64,000 nt of DNA from Serendipita indica DSM 11827 (Eukaryota > Basidiomycota > Agaricomycetes > Sebacinales > Serendipitaceae): assembly GCA_910890315.1 (NCBI GenBank), contig CAJVGD010000015.1, positions 372,001 through 436,000 of the forward strand. Reading direction: 5' to 3'. The first letter of the stretch is position 1; each line of letters starts with the position of its first letter. The notes under the pieces are model-generated. The model had not been told where the DNA came from. It saw only the letters and a list, made by a program, of their open reading frames with translations, and searched no databases. Below are positions 1-10,817 of this stretch, one piece after another. The translations under genes were made by a program, and so were the position numbers.

Positions 1-301
1 GCGAGAATCAACGTACAAATACCTGGAGAGCGTGATAGATTCGACGCTCTCGGATTCCCGACTCATACTTTGCCTTTTCTCCAAACGGATATTTGATACA
101 CGCGCTCCGGCAAGCGAACCACATATGGTAGAGAACAGTACCAGACTTTCTCTTGACCGCACCAATAGAATTGGAAGGAGAAAACGGAGCTGGTTCACCG
201 GAAAGCAGCTGTAGGATCGAGGGAATAGATATGATACAGTCGTCAGGTTTATCCTCTGATAAATCTGGGATGGTTGGTCAGATTATGATAAATCAAGCAG
301 C
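1..301. other. no gene seen at the left edge
   Basis: I see no convincing coding sequence here. A 60-codon open frame on the plus strand (32-214) has no splice partners, no recognisable motif and no neighbour support. This may be the 3' flank of the minus-strand gene that ends at 302 or of a gene beyond the window. Confidence 0.4.
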
Positions 302-1011
302 TTAAACCGCACCGTCCGTATCGAGTGAATAGCCTACGAGCCGTTTGCCACCCACGCGCAACGCACCATGAATGTCGTTTTCGTCCGGTAATACGGGTCG
401 AACGGGTTCCGGCTCTTCTTGAACCATCTGAGCAGATGAATCAAGGCTTTCGTTGGAGGAAGGCGTGGCGGACGTGTGTTGCTTCTTGGTGGCTCGAGAC
501 GTCAACCCGCTGAGCCGCTTGGACAATTTGGCAGAGGCATCGCTCGCACTCGACGCAGCAGAACGCTTCCGCTTGACACCCTTCTTGGACGAACCTCTCA
601 TATCGACCACAGCCGTGCGTAGCGTATCCGCCGACCTAGGCAAAAGGGACGAGGCACGGTGGCGAAGGAGGATAATCCGGCTCGCTCCCGCGTTTGCAAC
701 TTGTCCTTTCCGGGATCCTCTTTCTCTGGATATCGATTCTCCGACGAAACGTGCACTGCCGAATCGTTGCTTGGACTGGAGAAAGAGGTGGATCTTCTTC
801 TTTCGGACAAGCCGTGTTTTAGCTGCTGATCCCCATCGCTCGGACGGATTCTGGTCGTCGACAATGAGGACATGGTCCGTTTGCGTGGTGGATCCGTCGA
901 GGCCAGCGGGGGTGTTTGTTGCGTCGGTGCAGAGGGAACGAGGGCGAGTTTGGGGCTCGGGGAAGCGACGAGATTGAAAAAGGTGGAAAACATTTGGATG
1001 ATGGCGGGCAT
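302..1011 (-). CDS. hypothetical Ser/Lys-rich protein, two exons
   Basis: Two exons, 1011-701 and 635-302, joined across a 65-base GT...TAG intron; the reading phase matches exactly (Asp-Lys-Ser at the joint). The product is about 214 residues. The first ATG in frame is at 1011; the longer open frame upstream begins with a non-ATG codon. The N-terminus (MPAIIQMFSTFFNLVAS) is moderately hydrophobic and could be a short targeting segment. The rest is low complexity: Ser/Pro/Thr-rich, then a basic stretch (KKGVKRKRS) that looks like a nuclear localisation signal, then a more acidic C-terminus ending TDGAV. I recognise no domain and assign no function. The intron is somewhat longer than is typical here, so the model is only moderately secure. 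Confidence 0.5.
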
Positions 1012-1518
1012 TGTGAAAAAAGCAAAAAGGACGTCTGGGGGATTTGTCAAGCACCACGGGTTATGTTGCGGGCGACTCGTTTGCAGCGTGCGGCCGGCAC
1101 GTGCATCCTGCTATGCGCGGGCTGAAGGGCTATGGAGACTTTTATGCGTATTACGAGGCTTGTTATGATTTGTCGGCGCAGATAATGACGTCCTGCGAGA
1201 AACTCTGCACTCGGTTGAGCGAGCAGAGGTCTATTGATAGTCTAGAATCGACTCAATAAGAGCACGTAAGAATAGCAAAGTGTAATATACATACCAAGTT
1301 GTCGAATAGCGGCATTTAAGTCATCACGGGCTTCTAATTAGAACAGCAGCGGATTCAAACTCTAAACAGAGTCGCAGAAAGAAAACCCTAGACAACTCAT
1401 TTGCACTATTCGTTCATGATGGGTACTCTGATAGCCACGTAGATGTGGCAGCTTGGAAGTTGGTCCCGACCACGTCAACCCAAGGCCTAGTCGACGTCTC
1501 CAGCTAACGTAGACGCAA
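1012..1518. other. intergenic, divergent promoter region
   Basis: This is the space between the minus-strand gene starting at 1011 and the plus-strand gene starting at 1519, so it should hold both promoters. Short open frames (1044-1259) look random. I could not identify a specific control element. Confidence 0.4.
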
Positions 1519-4500
1519 ATGGAGGTTCTCATGCGACCCCCAAACGCTCCATCTTCTCGCCTTTTTGCTCACCAGTCTCCGTCGCCCGCCACTGGGGACC
1601 CCGTAGCCAAACATTCGCGGGATGAATCCCAAAAAAGACACGTTTTTGATATGATCACCTCTGAACTCATGAAGATTGGCGCAATTCCACTCTCTCGGTT
1701 CACGACGGAGGACAATCCCCAGGAGCAGCCTTACGACGACGAAGAGACAAAGATGAAAATCGACAATCTCGACGAAAGGAATGTCCCCAACGGGAAACAA
1801 GAGCAGCAGGCCGTGGCGAAAATCTACGAAGCCTGCATGCGCACTTTTGAGAGCAGCGACGCAATAAGCTTTGATTTTACTCACGAGGGTGATATTCATT
1901 CCAAAGGTATGCTGCTTGACTCGTGCCCTTCCTCAAGTTTGTTGCTGACGTCGCGTCAGCTCTTCAATGCATTTTGACTATCACTCGACCTGACGGCCAC
2001 AAACGCTCCTATACGTCCGGCGCATTTTCTTCCATTACAAAAGATGAAGCAAAGGCTCTCGTTGCTTCAAGTGCGCTCAACATGGGGGTGATCGACTTTA
2101 TTAAGTATGGCGATATTACATTGAAAGGCAAAATCATCAACAATCCAAAATTGACACAGGATGCTGCAGACACTCAGCTACGACTTCGCGCGGAAGATGG
2201 TAAAGGTATCTCGTTCTCAGACCAGAGAGAGACTACCATCGACGATCCAAACGTCAAGGCAATTTCAGACTGCTGTATCGAATGGCGTGCGGGGAAGGTC
2301 AAGCCAGTATATGTACACTTTTCAGAACCAACGGTTTTAACGAAACGTGAGCGTAAACGCTGTAATATCACCTGTGCTAAACCATCGTAGCGACTGGAAA
2401 GAAGAGGCAAACGCTCGGACCGACAGACGAAGAGCTTCTCGCTCTCAAACAAGGCTGTGCTCTGCGCATCTCTATCACCCAGCACACGAGTCGCGTTTAC
2501 TCTGTCCATCACATCTACCGCACTCGAGCAGAAGCAAAAGCTGCTGTCGCTGCAATGGCTATTGCACAGGGAGTCCTTGATTTCATCAAGTTTGCGAATG
2601 GCCAAACCTCGCCTACTGTCGTGATCCGTGAACTTGAAGGGGATGGCGCAAACGAGGAACTCAATCGAGAAATCATTGCCGAGACAAGCAAGGTCGAAAA
2701 GGATATTGAAATTGAAGCGTCTGCCGTCAACGTGACCCTCAAAAAGCACCAAATCCCTCTCGACGTGATGACTCTCTCAGCATTTGCAAACGCTTTGCCG
2801 AAACCGTTTCCAGAGACACCAGGATTAAAGCCCGTCGGGGATGAAAACCCCGTGGGATGGCTCAACGCCGCTGTTCAGAGCGCTCGTGGAAGTAAGATGA
2901 CCATTACATGGACCTATCTCTCCAACGCAAAACTCTCTAGTATGTCGTCATTCAATTGATCAAGCTAGTAACTCACAGTTGTAGTGCACGGGTGTCTTGT
3001 TCGGCTCAACCTTCCTCGTCGCGAACACAGTCGTTCGTACCTCGTTGAACCTCAGTTTACCAAACGAGGCGACGCCAAAGCCGCCGTTGCATTGCTCGCC
3101 ATCTCTCAAAATATCGGTGGATGGATCCACGAGGCTACTACCTCTGTGGAGAACCTCCTCACGCCCGAAATGCGCACCAAAGCGGCCACTCTTATTGCTC
3201 CGCTCTATCACGAGTGCACTAAGGCTGGTATCCCAAAGCAACCTATATATGAGTACGCATACGAAGACGGAGGTGAGCAATGTCTTGTCCTCGTCGCATA
3301 GCTTACTTATCATCTTCTCTCTAGCCGTGGGTTGCACCCTTCGAGTCAAGTTTAGTCCAACATTGTCAAAAGCATACACCGTTCCAATACAGTATCGCAC
3401 CAAGCCAGACGCCCGGTTCGCAGTCATTTTGCAAGCTCGTCACGAAGGCGTTCTCGAATTTATCCGCTTCAAAGGCCAAGATCCTCCACCTGGATACAAT
3501 CCAGACGTGCCCTTTGATTACAAGATGGCGAAAAAGGTTGAAGAGGCGCAAAAGCGGGGGGAGGACCAGCTCATGGCAAAAGAGATCCCAGCTGCAGACG
3601 AAATGGCCGTACAGCCAGAGACCATTCCAGGAGGACATATTCCTGGTCGGGGTCGCGGGAACCGGCGTCGAACGAAAGCTATGATGCGACCAAGACCCGA
3701 AGGTGGTCCGCAAAAGGCCTGGATGCGCGACCAGACCGTGCATGAAAGACATGATCCGTCGCAAGCCCGCATTTCACAATCTTCGTCTAGTGAGAGTCCA
3801 GCACAATCACATGCGTTTGGTGTGAGGCCTCCACCGGAATCGATGGAGGAAGGCGAGGTCGAAATGGCAGATGCCTTTTACGATTATGGGCAGCCCTGGT
3901 ATGACGGCGCACATGAAGGTCTTTCGTCCTCATTTCCCTACCCGGCGTTTGCTCCACCACCTTCGGTCCATGTCGACATGTCTCAGCATTACCCTGCTCA
4001 CAGCTTGCCAAGAGGCCCTTTCGGGACATCTGGGCCGTTTCCGTACCATGCCGGCCATAATACAAATACAACCGCGAGAATGGCCTTTGATTTCGACTGG
4101 TCACAGCCTAATGTAGCTTACCATCCTCCCTTTCCGGCTGGTTCTTCTCTGCCTACCCTCGTCAACCCAGAATTTTTCTATGCACAAGGGAGTCACCGTG
4201 CCGAAGCCGATTGTCCCGATAGCGCCGCATATATAAAGGCAGGGATGTCGAGACCCCGAGTAGACCCCAAGCAGCCTACTCGAGGTCGGACAAGCAACTT
4301 GCAAGGCCTAAAAACCGACAAACAGGGTGTTGAAGAGACAGCTTCTCACTACCCGCCCCATGGGCGTCAACATGCCATCCCCAAGAGAGCAAACGAGGTG
4401 CCTAGTAGGTCCGTTGGGGCGGATCACTCAGCGATCCATGACGGTGAAGCACTAGCCACTGTTGGGAGGTCGTCTAGTAATAGAAGTGGGCCATCTCAAC

Positions 4501-4752
4501 TGAGTAAGTAACCCCTAATTCGTGACCGACGTACTCAGGGCAGTGATTTCAGCCTCGCGCACCAAACGTGTAGAAGACAATTCGACTGGTTCGGCGTTCG
4601 ACAAGGCTACCGCTACAAGCAATTCGGAGCCTAGTAAAAAAGGTGTCAGGTCCCCTCCTTCTGGGTCCTCGGTGGAGCCTGGCAGATATGAGGTTGAACT
4701 GCAAGGTCGGTCATTGTCAGTTGGTCTGATTGGCAGTGGTAAACTGACATAA
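1519..4752 (+). CDS. repeat protein with four dsRBD-like exon modules and an RGG-like tail
   Basis: Six exons: 1519-1906, 1960-2346, 2391-2939, 2985-3272, 3325-4503, 4553-4752. The introns are 44-53 bases and the product about 996 residues. All five introns are phase 1, so exons 2-5 are symmetric (lengths divisible by 3). Exons 2 to 5 each carry one copy of a beta-beta-alpha unit. Examples of its helix are EAKAAVAAMAIAQGVLDFIK (exon 3) and DAKAAVALLAISQ (exon 4), preceded by strands containing a Tyr/Phe-Thr-Arg/Lys turn. This resembles the second half of a double-stranded-RNA-binding domain, but the match is by eye and weak. After the repeats come a basic Gly/Arg stretch (GRGRGNRRRTK), a Pro/His/Tyr-rich region and a Ser-rich end. 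Inference: an RNA-binding or RNP protein. Alternative: an unrelated fungal repeat family. Exon structure is well supported; function is not. Confidence 0.72.
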
Positions 4753-5570
4753 TGTCTGGACAATTACATCGCGTTTTGACCTCATTTATGCGCCTATACA
4801 TCGTTGAAACACACAATGCTGACTGCTGGATTGTGATCGGATGCAGCATTATCGTGATGCAATGGGCTCTGGCGAGCCCATTGTTTGGTCAGTGAGAAAT
4901 CTGGCGATATTCCGTCACCGTTATCCTCAACAAGGAGAAGTTCTCAGTTCCTACGCTATTTGGGAGCATACGGGAAGGGCATGAGGTGATGGCTCGTAAG
5001 GTCCTAAGTCGAGCTGTACGTAGCACACCGGTAGAGTGAAGTCTCGTTTAAATAGCTCATTTTGTGTCAGTCGAACATTCATCAATCAACCAGCATGAGG
5101 TTGACACGGCCGCCGGGCTACTTAGCAGTATAAAAACCATTTAAAGCCAACTAGCCAACGTCGACCCTCCTTGCTTTCGGATCTTTGCCCCCGCGTAGTC
5201 AAACTGCCTCGGATTACTGAACAAGATTTAAATGGTAGGTGATGGCCTTTGATGACCAAGACGCTCAAAGTGCTGTTACTAGCTACGCAAGCCGAAGCCA
5301 CCATTGGTAACGAGCACAACAGTCCAGACGATCGGACGCGCTCAGTGAGTCGTTGGAACTGGGGCTGGGTTGCGGGTTAGGAACTGACGCCACTGCCCCA
5401 CGTTTTTTCAAACCAACCAGCAGGACCCCGGATCTATGTCCGCCAGAGATGCGAGCAAAAGTCCGACTCAAACTGTCGTTGAAATTCCAGATAAATATCC
5501 TACAACATGTTCCTCATCGCAAAGTCGTAAGCCACTTCCTTCGACTCTGGCGGTGGAAAATTAGACGCTG
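4753..5570. other. intergenic, nothing recognised
   Basis: About 800 bases between two plus-strand genes. The open frames in it are short and contradict one another on the two strands. It probably holds the terminator of the repeat-protein gene and the promoter of the F-box-like gene, but I see no distinct element. Confidence 0.4.
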
Positions 5571-7133
5571 ATGCCCTCTTCTGTAGCCCAAAACCGGGTT
5601 ACTCAGCGCCTAAAATTGCCTGTTGAGCTGTGGAGTATGATATTCGAGTGCTATGTGATGCTTGATTGCCCAGTGTGCGTCCTGCTACTCGTCTGTCGAG
5701 ATTGGAACCGTATCTGCCACGATACACCGAGGATCTGGAGGAGAATCCTCCTTTCGGCGGATACCACACCAAATTCTCTACGTGCTGGTAGCGTCCATAC
5801 TTGCACATCCAAAAAGGCCGTCAACGACACGCTCAAGTACGCTGGCGCCAGTTTACTCGAAGTCACACTCGTCGTGGGCCCAAATGACGAGAATGCGCCC
5901 ACCCCAGAGGCCAGAAGTGAATTCTTCCACCTGGTCAAACCCCACCTCCCAAAGGTCACGTTCTTGTGTGGTATCGTTAACCCTCGCATGACACTTGACC
6001 TAGTCAAGCGTTCCCTCGCTGGGGTTTTCGATGAAGGCAATCTAAAGAGCCTTGAATCGCTTATGATCGCATCAGCCTACCCAATTGGTTCGCTTTACGA
6101 GCCGCTAAAGGAGATGATCGACGCGATTGACAACTCGTCTGAAAAACTCCGAAGCGTCTATCTGGAGAACGTTAATCGAGACTTTCTCGTTAGCGTTTCG
6201 GAGCGAACCTTCTGGACTCGTCTGGTCCGTATCACCGTTCGCCACGAGTTTGATGCCATTGACGCCACTTGCTTTGCCGGGTGTACGGCATTGGAGTTTT
6301 TGTCATACTCTGGTGAACTCGCCTACGCCGAAACAAACTTTAAGCGCAAAGTCGAATATCCAACGCTTAAATGGCTCAAAGTCGGCCTTATCACTATGAA
6401 CGCCCTCAGTATGCTCAAGCTTCCCGTTCTCCACACTTTGGTCATCGATAGCGTTCGAAACGAATACCCAGACGCACCCCCTCCTCCACACTCAATCGTC
6501 CTTCCGCAGCTCAAGGTCTTCCACCTGCTCACAGTAATGCCGACCGCGGCAGCGATCCGGGCCCCGAAGCTCGAGACATTCCACCTGAGCATTCAAACCG
6601 TGAAACAAACCGATGCCGACAACGTCCTTCGCGCAATCTTCGACGGCTCAGAGGGCATGCTTCAACCAAAGCATCTATCCATCTCAGCACCAGCGCACGA
6701 CAAACACCTTCTCAACGTGCTCAAATTACAACCAAACTTGATCTCACTCTCCCTCGACCAACAAGCCCAATACAGCAAATCCTTCTTTCGCGAGCTCACA
6801 CCGTCGACCCGACACTCCCGTTCGTTCTTTGGCGCAGGGAGCATCAAGCCGGCTAAACCGGTGCTCATGCCGAAACTGAGAAGCCTGACGATGGATATGC
6901 AACGGATTAGCGCGGCTCCAGGCATGATGCAGCTTGTTCCAGATGGGAACAAGAGTCTGATCCGGACGCTGATCAAGCAACGTAAAGAAGCGACCACATG
7001 CGAGGCGTTGCTTCGAGTCGCGTGCCGATGGAAACCCAATGAGCCAAGCGAAGAGTTCATCCACCCTACTATGTGTCTGACGTGCATCGAGGCGCACATT
7101 CAAACCGAGGGTCACAATACCCAGGCGGAGTAA
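5571..7133 (+). CDS. F-box-like protein F1, intronless
   Basis: One uninterrupted frame of 520 residues. An F-box-like helix set lies near residues 14-55: LKLPVELWSMIFE, then CRDWNRICHDTPRIWRRIL. Such domains dock on Skp1 in SCF ubiquitin ligases. The body reads as irregular leucine-rich repeats: repeated patterns such as LKWLKVG, LHTLVIDS, LPQLKVFHLL, APKLETFHLS. The end carries a CLTC pair, which corresponds to the C-terminal CxxC motif of the cluster at 34-64 kb. Co-linear similarity to F2-F7 runs the full length (SPxPE..., FxGCxxLEFLS, DADxVxxxIF, HDKxLxxxL). This copy lacks the introns shared by the others and is clearly more distant, so it is an older or retroposed relative. Substrate unknown. 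Confidence 0.85.
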   Translation: MPSSVAQNRVTQRLKLPVELWSMIFECYVMLDCPVCVLLLVCRDWNRICHDTPRIWRRILLSADTTPNSLRAGSVHTCTSKKAVNDTLKYAGASLLEVTLVVGPNDENAPTPEARSEFFHLVKPHLPKVTFLCGIVNPRMTLDLVKRSLAGVFDEGNLKSLESLMIASAYPIGSLYEPLKEMIDAIDNSSEKLRSVYLENVNRDFLVSVSERTFWTRLVRITVRHEFDAIDATCFAGCTALEFLSYSGELAYAETNFKRKVEYPTLKWLKVGLITMNALSMLKLPVLHTLVIDSVRNEYPDAPPPPHSIVLPQLKVFHLLTVMPTAAAIRAPKLETFHLSIQTVKQTDADNVLRAIFDGSEGMLQPKHLSISAPAHDKHLLNVLKLQPNLISLSLDQQAQYSKSFFRELTPSTRHSRSFFGAGSIKPAKPVLMPKLRSLTMDMQRISAAPGMMQLVPDGNKSLIRTLIKQRKEATTCEALLRVACRWKPNEPSEEFIHPTMCLTCIEAHIQTEGHNTQAE

Positions 7134-8481
7134 TCACTGGTCTTGGTATGTAACTATTATTATTGGTAAGTGCGGGCTGCGAGAGGAGGAAAACTGAAAG
7201 CTTCGTATCAATACGGTCTAGGCCGTATGGGCATGAGGCTAGCAGTGGTCTACCCTCTCTGATACGTTATAACTTTGACCAGCTGACGCTCTGTATATAG
7301 ATAAATTATTTAAAGTTCTGTTCTCTTCCTTCCCCTTCTAGCATCTTCTAGTATCTCGAGCATCACTCTTCGCATACAGTTCACTTTGACGTCCTGTATT
7401 CACCCAAGCTCCGTTCTTGATCCCACGGACATTGAACGGGAACGAAGGTATGTCTTACCCCACATTCTATCCCAAAGTTCCCCCGTGTGTTGGCATCTTC
7501 CTACGCCGGCCATTGCCGTTATCCAACATTGATATTGGATGACTGTGATGGAAGGTGCAGTAAGGTGTGGAATCGAACACTGACCTATCTTGCAGCTTCA
7601 TGTGGTATGCGGTCGTGTCTCTGCTATTCATTTGCCTCGCCTTTGCACTTTCCTCATGGCGCTTCGTTGTATCGCTATCGTTGCCCCTTCACCAACCTCC
7701 TGTCACTTGTGCCTTGTGCTTTGGTCATTTGACTAATGGCTCTACCTCCCATCAGCTTCAGATAGACCCTATGTTCCCCTACAGTCTATCAACACGTTTA
7801 ACACATTGTCTTCTCTCCTCCTAATCGAGTTCTCTTCTTTATCGTTCTTTCTTTGGTCACTGAGATACCCAAATTGAGACGGATCGGGGGCTGGTCATGA
7901 ATGGTTTTATGACCGCCGTTTCGCCTCAATTGAGTGGGGTTTCGCCAGTTATAATGCAGAGCCTCTACGAATAGCAATTAATACCCCGGGGACTATGCCG
8001 ACCTCTGACTTGCGCCCATCATGCGTCCGTGCCAGGAATAGTCGCGCGGCAGCACAGATGGAACAGTTAGCTTGACGACGACAACGCCGCCAGATGTCGG
8101 CTCCGGTTGCTATATACAGATGTCTACTCGCGCGACCGACTCTCCGCTTCCAACAGTAACGGTTGCGGGCGGGAAACGAATCGCGCTGACATCCAGCGTC
8201 AGGTCAGAGATGACATCAATACAGTGAATTACTGGTCCATTGGGCTGTCAGCTTAGCCGCAGCCTGGCAGCATATTGTATGACTGATCGCGATCACTCCA
8301 TACATAAGCACCGCACAGGCTCCATGTGATCGAGTCGTGAATAAATCAGAATGTACCATTAAGCTCAAACTTTTGCATAATTCTGTTCGAACCCCTATGC
8401 CCTGCAAAACCCTTCGCCACCATCATCAACCCCAACTGGAAGGAATGACATTATCTCAAACGTTGTTTCCTTTGATGAGCG
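7134..8481. other. intergenic; T/C-rich tracts, possible untranslated transcript
   Basis: This is the 1.35 kb between the F1 stop codon and the stop codon of the minus-strand F-box gene. Pyrimidine-rich tracts and splice-like signals occur around 7320-7620 (a GTATGT donor near 7449, a TTGCAG acceptor near 7594). A frame of 85 codons (7567-7824) has a hydrophobic N-terminal stretch. None of this makes a convincing protein gene; a spliced non-coding RNA or a small membrane peptide is possible. Confidence 0.3.
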
Positions 8482-10275
8482 TCAGCTTATTGTGACATTA
8501 TGATGGCAACAAACCTGCTGTCGGAGGATAGCCGTCGAGTAGAGTTGTGTGTACTGAGCCTGCCATGCTTTTCGACTGACCATCGCGCGAAATGGCAACG
8601 CCGTCTCAACGTCCACAAGTCTGCTTTCGACACTGAATATGGTGCATGTCGTCGGCTTGTCACAGGAAAGGTACACCCAGTCGTCCGAGTCGTCCGGTAG
8701 CGGATCCCCTCTTATGATTGGTCGAGGATTGAAGTCGAGAACAGTCAGGACGTCGCTTGACACCTCTTGGGGGTAACCAAAGCCTCGACAAGTCGTCCAA
8801 TCGGTCGTAATCCTGTCCGGGGGCCCACGGAGGGCAACGCGCGCACCGTGGACAGAGCGTTCTCCGGAATGCGAAAACATATTTTGCGGGAGAATTCGAG
8901 TGCCATCTCTTCCCCATGTGTCCCATTTCACGATATTATGCCCATATATGTCGTACTCTTTATTCTGGGAGCCATTAGTTGCGTCGAGGGCTTGCTGAAG
9001 AGCTCTGCAGGAGAGCACGAAATACATTGTGTCCATCCAAGTATCCCATCCAGCTGTCTCGATTACGATGATGGAGAGAGATTCATCAGATGCAAACATT
9101 CCTCCCAACTTCGCAGGCGACGGGGTCATTTGGCTTTCTTGTGGTCCGCCAAAGATGACACCACATGGTAAACTTGGGAATGGCGTTTCGATCCGGTATG
9201 TAATTTGACCATTGACCAACGAGAAGACAGCCAGTCCAAGACTACCGATCCCGCTTGGTCTGGTGTCCTGTGGATTTTCCCAGTCTACGAATAGCAGAAC
9301 CAAGTCGTCTGAAATGAATGCAGCGTCCAAGCAGCAAGCATTAGGCTAGAATATCAAGTGAGCTTCGCCCATTCTTTGGTGAAGTACGTACCCGCATCAC
9401 CTCGGATGTCTGCCAGTTCCAAATCCGAACGGAACCCATTCTACAATCTAGTGCGATCCATAAGTGACCGCATTGTACCAGATGCTTTCCACGTAAGTGG
9501 AGTGATGCAGTCTCGTTAGGCAGCACCACGTGTGCTTTATCTTCGACGATGGGTGAACTTGCTTTGGGATGATCTTCGCCGGTGCTGAGTGTTTTGAAAT
9601 ACACTCTGTACCTGTCTCATATTCGTGAGTTCCTCAAAGCTGGAAACGACGTAGAGAAAGCGTACATATTCTCTTTCACCTCCAAGAGTACGAGTAGGTT
9701 ATCAGGCGCCGAAAAGGTCAAGTCGCGGATCGTGATTGAGGTTTCCAGTGAGCTTGGTGCCATAGATTGGGCAGATTTTGGCGCCAATTCTTCGCATCTT
9801 ATAGTAGTCGGCCATTCAGAGTTTGAGCCGTAATCTGACCATACAAATACACCGTCTGTGAACTACCGCAATTCGTCAATCCATAGTTACTCTGCGTCGC
9901 GGGAGCGAGGAACTTGCCTCGTATCTTCCATCATCTCCTGGATATTGCAATGTCCACATTGACTCTGGTTGAAGCGTATCTCGAGCGTATCGCAGACGCT
10001 TGGCCTTGTCCAGCAGGACTGACAAGTTCTGAGGCAGAAAGTTCATCTCTGATTGAGGACGTAGTACGAGTCCGTCGATAGCCAGTTCTATGTGAATACG
10101 CAATGCGACAGAGGCCTCGATGATACCACAAAACAAGTGAGATACCTATCAGATAAGTCAATGGAAGTCAAATCATGCGACGTGCGCTCACTTGTCGACA
10201 TTTTGCTATTTCTAGAGGAGGTAAAAACGATAGTATATATTCGAGTAGCTCGTTGGGGAGTTGGCTGAGAGACAT
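8482..10275 (-). CDS. F-box protein with propeller-like C-terminal region
   Basis: Five exons: 10275-10192, 10145-9918, 9862-9666, 9611-9392, 9345-8482; about 530 residues. The N-terminus is a canonical F-box, LPNELLEYILSFLPPLEIA followed by KCRQVSHLF, split by a 46-base phase-0 intron. Known role of the family: substrate adaptor of SCF E3 ubiquitin ligases through Skp1. The body contains blade-like segments, for example SITIRDLTFSAPDNLLVLLE and CRMGSVRIWNWQTSEV, suggesting a divergent WD40-like beta-propeller; I could not count the blades. Intron 2 (9863-9917) is a GC-AG intron with the consensus donor GCAAGT. The intron at 9612-9665 is 54 bases and removes an in-frame stop. The gene stands alone and is unrelated in sequence to the F-box-like cluster further right. 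The start is the first ATG of the exon and leads straight into the F-box. Confidence 0.8.
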
Positions 10276-10817
10276 GATGTAGTCGGGTCCAAAGTAACAG
10301 GATGTTTCAACTTCTGAGATAACAAAGAGGATGATACTTCTAAGCACGACAACGGATCATTGAATTGCAGTGTGATACTTTCCATCCACCTATATCGTCT
10401 TTCCGAGCCGGTTGATGAACATATATGCTGTCACACAGGGATTGACCGCCATGTAGATCAGTTTGGAGTATATTTCGCATAGATTTCCGATTCAGATTCC
10501 TGTTAAGCAACGAAGTATGTAGCAACACGGAATTGAACCGAAGATCTCGATTCCCTTCGCATCGATGATTATGCACCACAACTCGACGCTTAATCAACAG
10601 GCAAGTATCAGAACTAAGCCCATTAACTAGGGCTACACTACTCACTTGCCAATTTGGAAGCCTTATGAACAGGGTTCATGACGCTCGACCAATAATGCAT
10701 GCGGTTGCCATTCGGGCAAGCTAACACCTTACAGCACAGAATGTAGAAGGTTCATAAAATTGGACATAATGTTTAGCCCGTATCAGAATCGATTATCCCA
10801 TATGGCCATCTACGTAT
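10276..10817. other. intergenic between two minus-strand genes; holds a tRNA-like stretch
   Basis: This is the 5' flank of the F-box gene and the 3' flank of the secreted-protein gene. The one structured item is the tRNA-like stretch listed separately at 10519-10636. The 101-codon open frame that runs across it (10340-10645, minus) has no domain and no splice partners. Confidence 0.4.
10519..10636 (-). other. tRNA-like sequence with box A- and box B-like motifs
   Basis: Read on the minus strand, this begins GTAGCCCTAGTTAATGGG, close to a pol III box A. It ends with GGTTCAATTCC and TTGCTAC, close to a box B and an acceptor 3' strand. The first four or five acceptor pairs are possible. At 118 bases it would need an intron or a long variable arm, and I could not fold a proper anticodon arm. 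It may be a decayed tRNA, a tRNA-derived SINE head or coincidence. Confidence 0.25.

Noticed and set aside
32-214. 60-codon plus-strand frame at the left edge
   Set aside because: Short, no motif, no splice partners, and composition like random translation.
453-977. 174-codon plus-strand frame opposite the gene at 302-1011
   Set aside because: Antisense shadow; the minus-strand model has a phase-consistent intron and more natural composition.
7567-7824. 85-codon frame with a hydrophobic stretch
   Set aside because: One span in a T-rich region is expected by chance; no homologue or splice logic.
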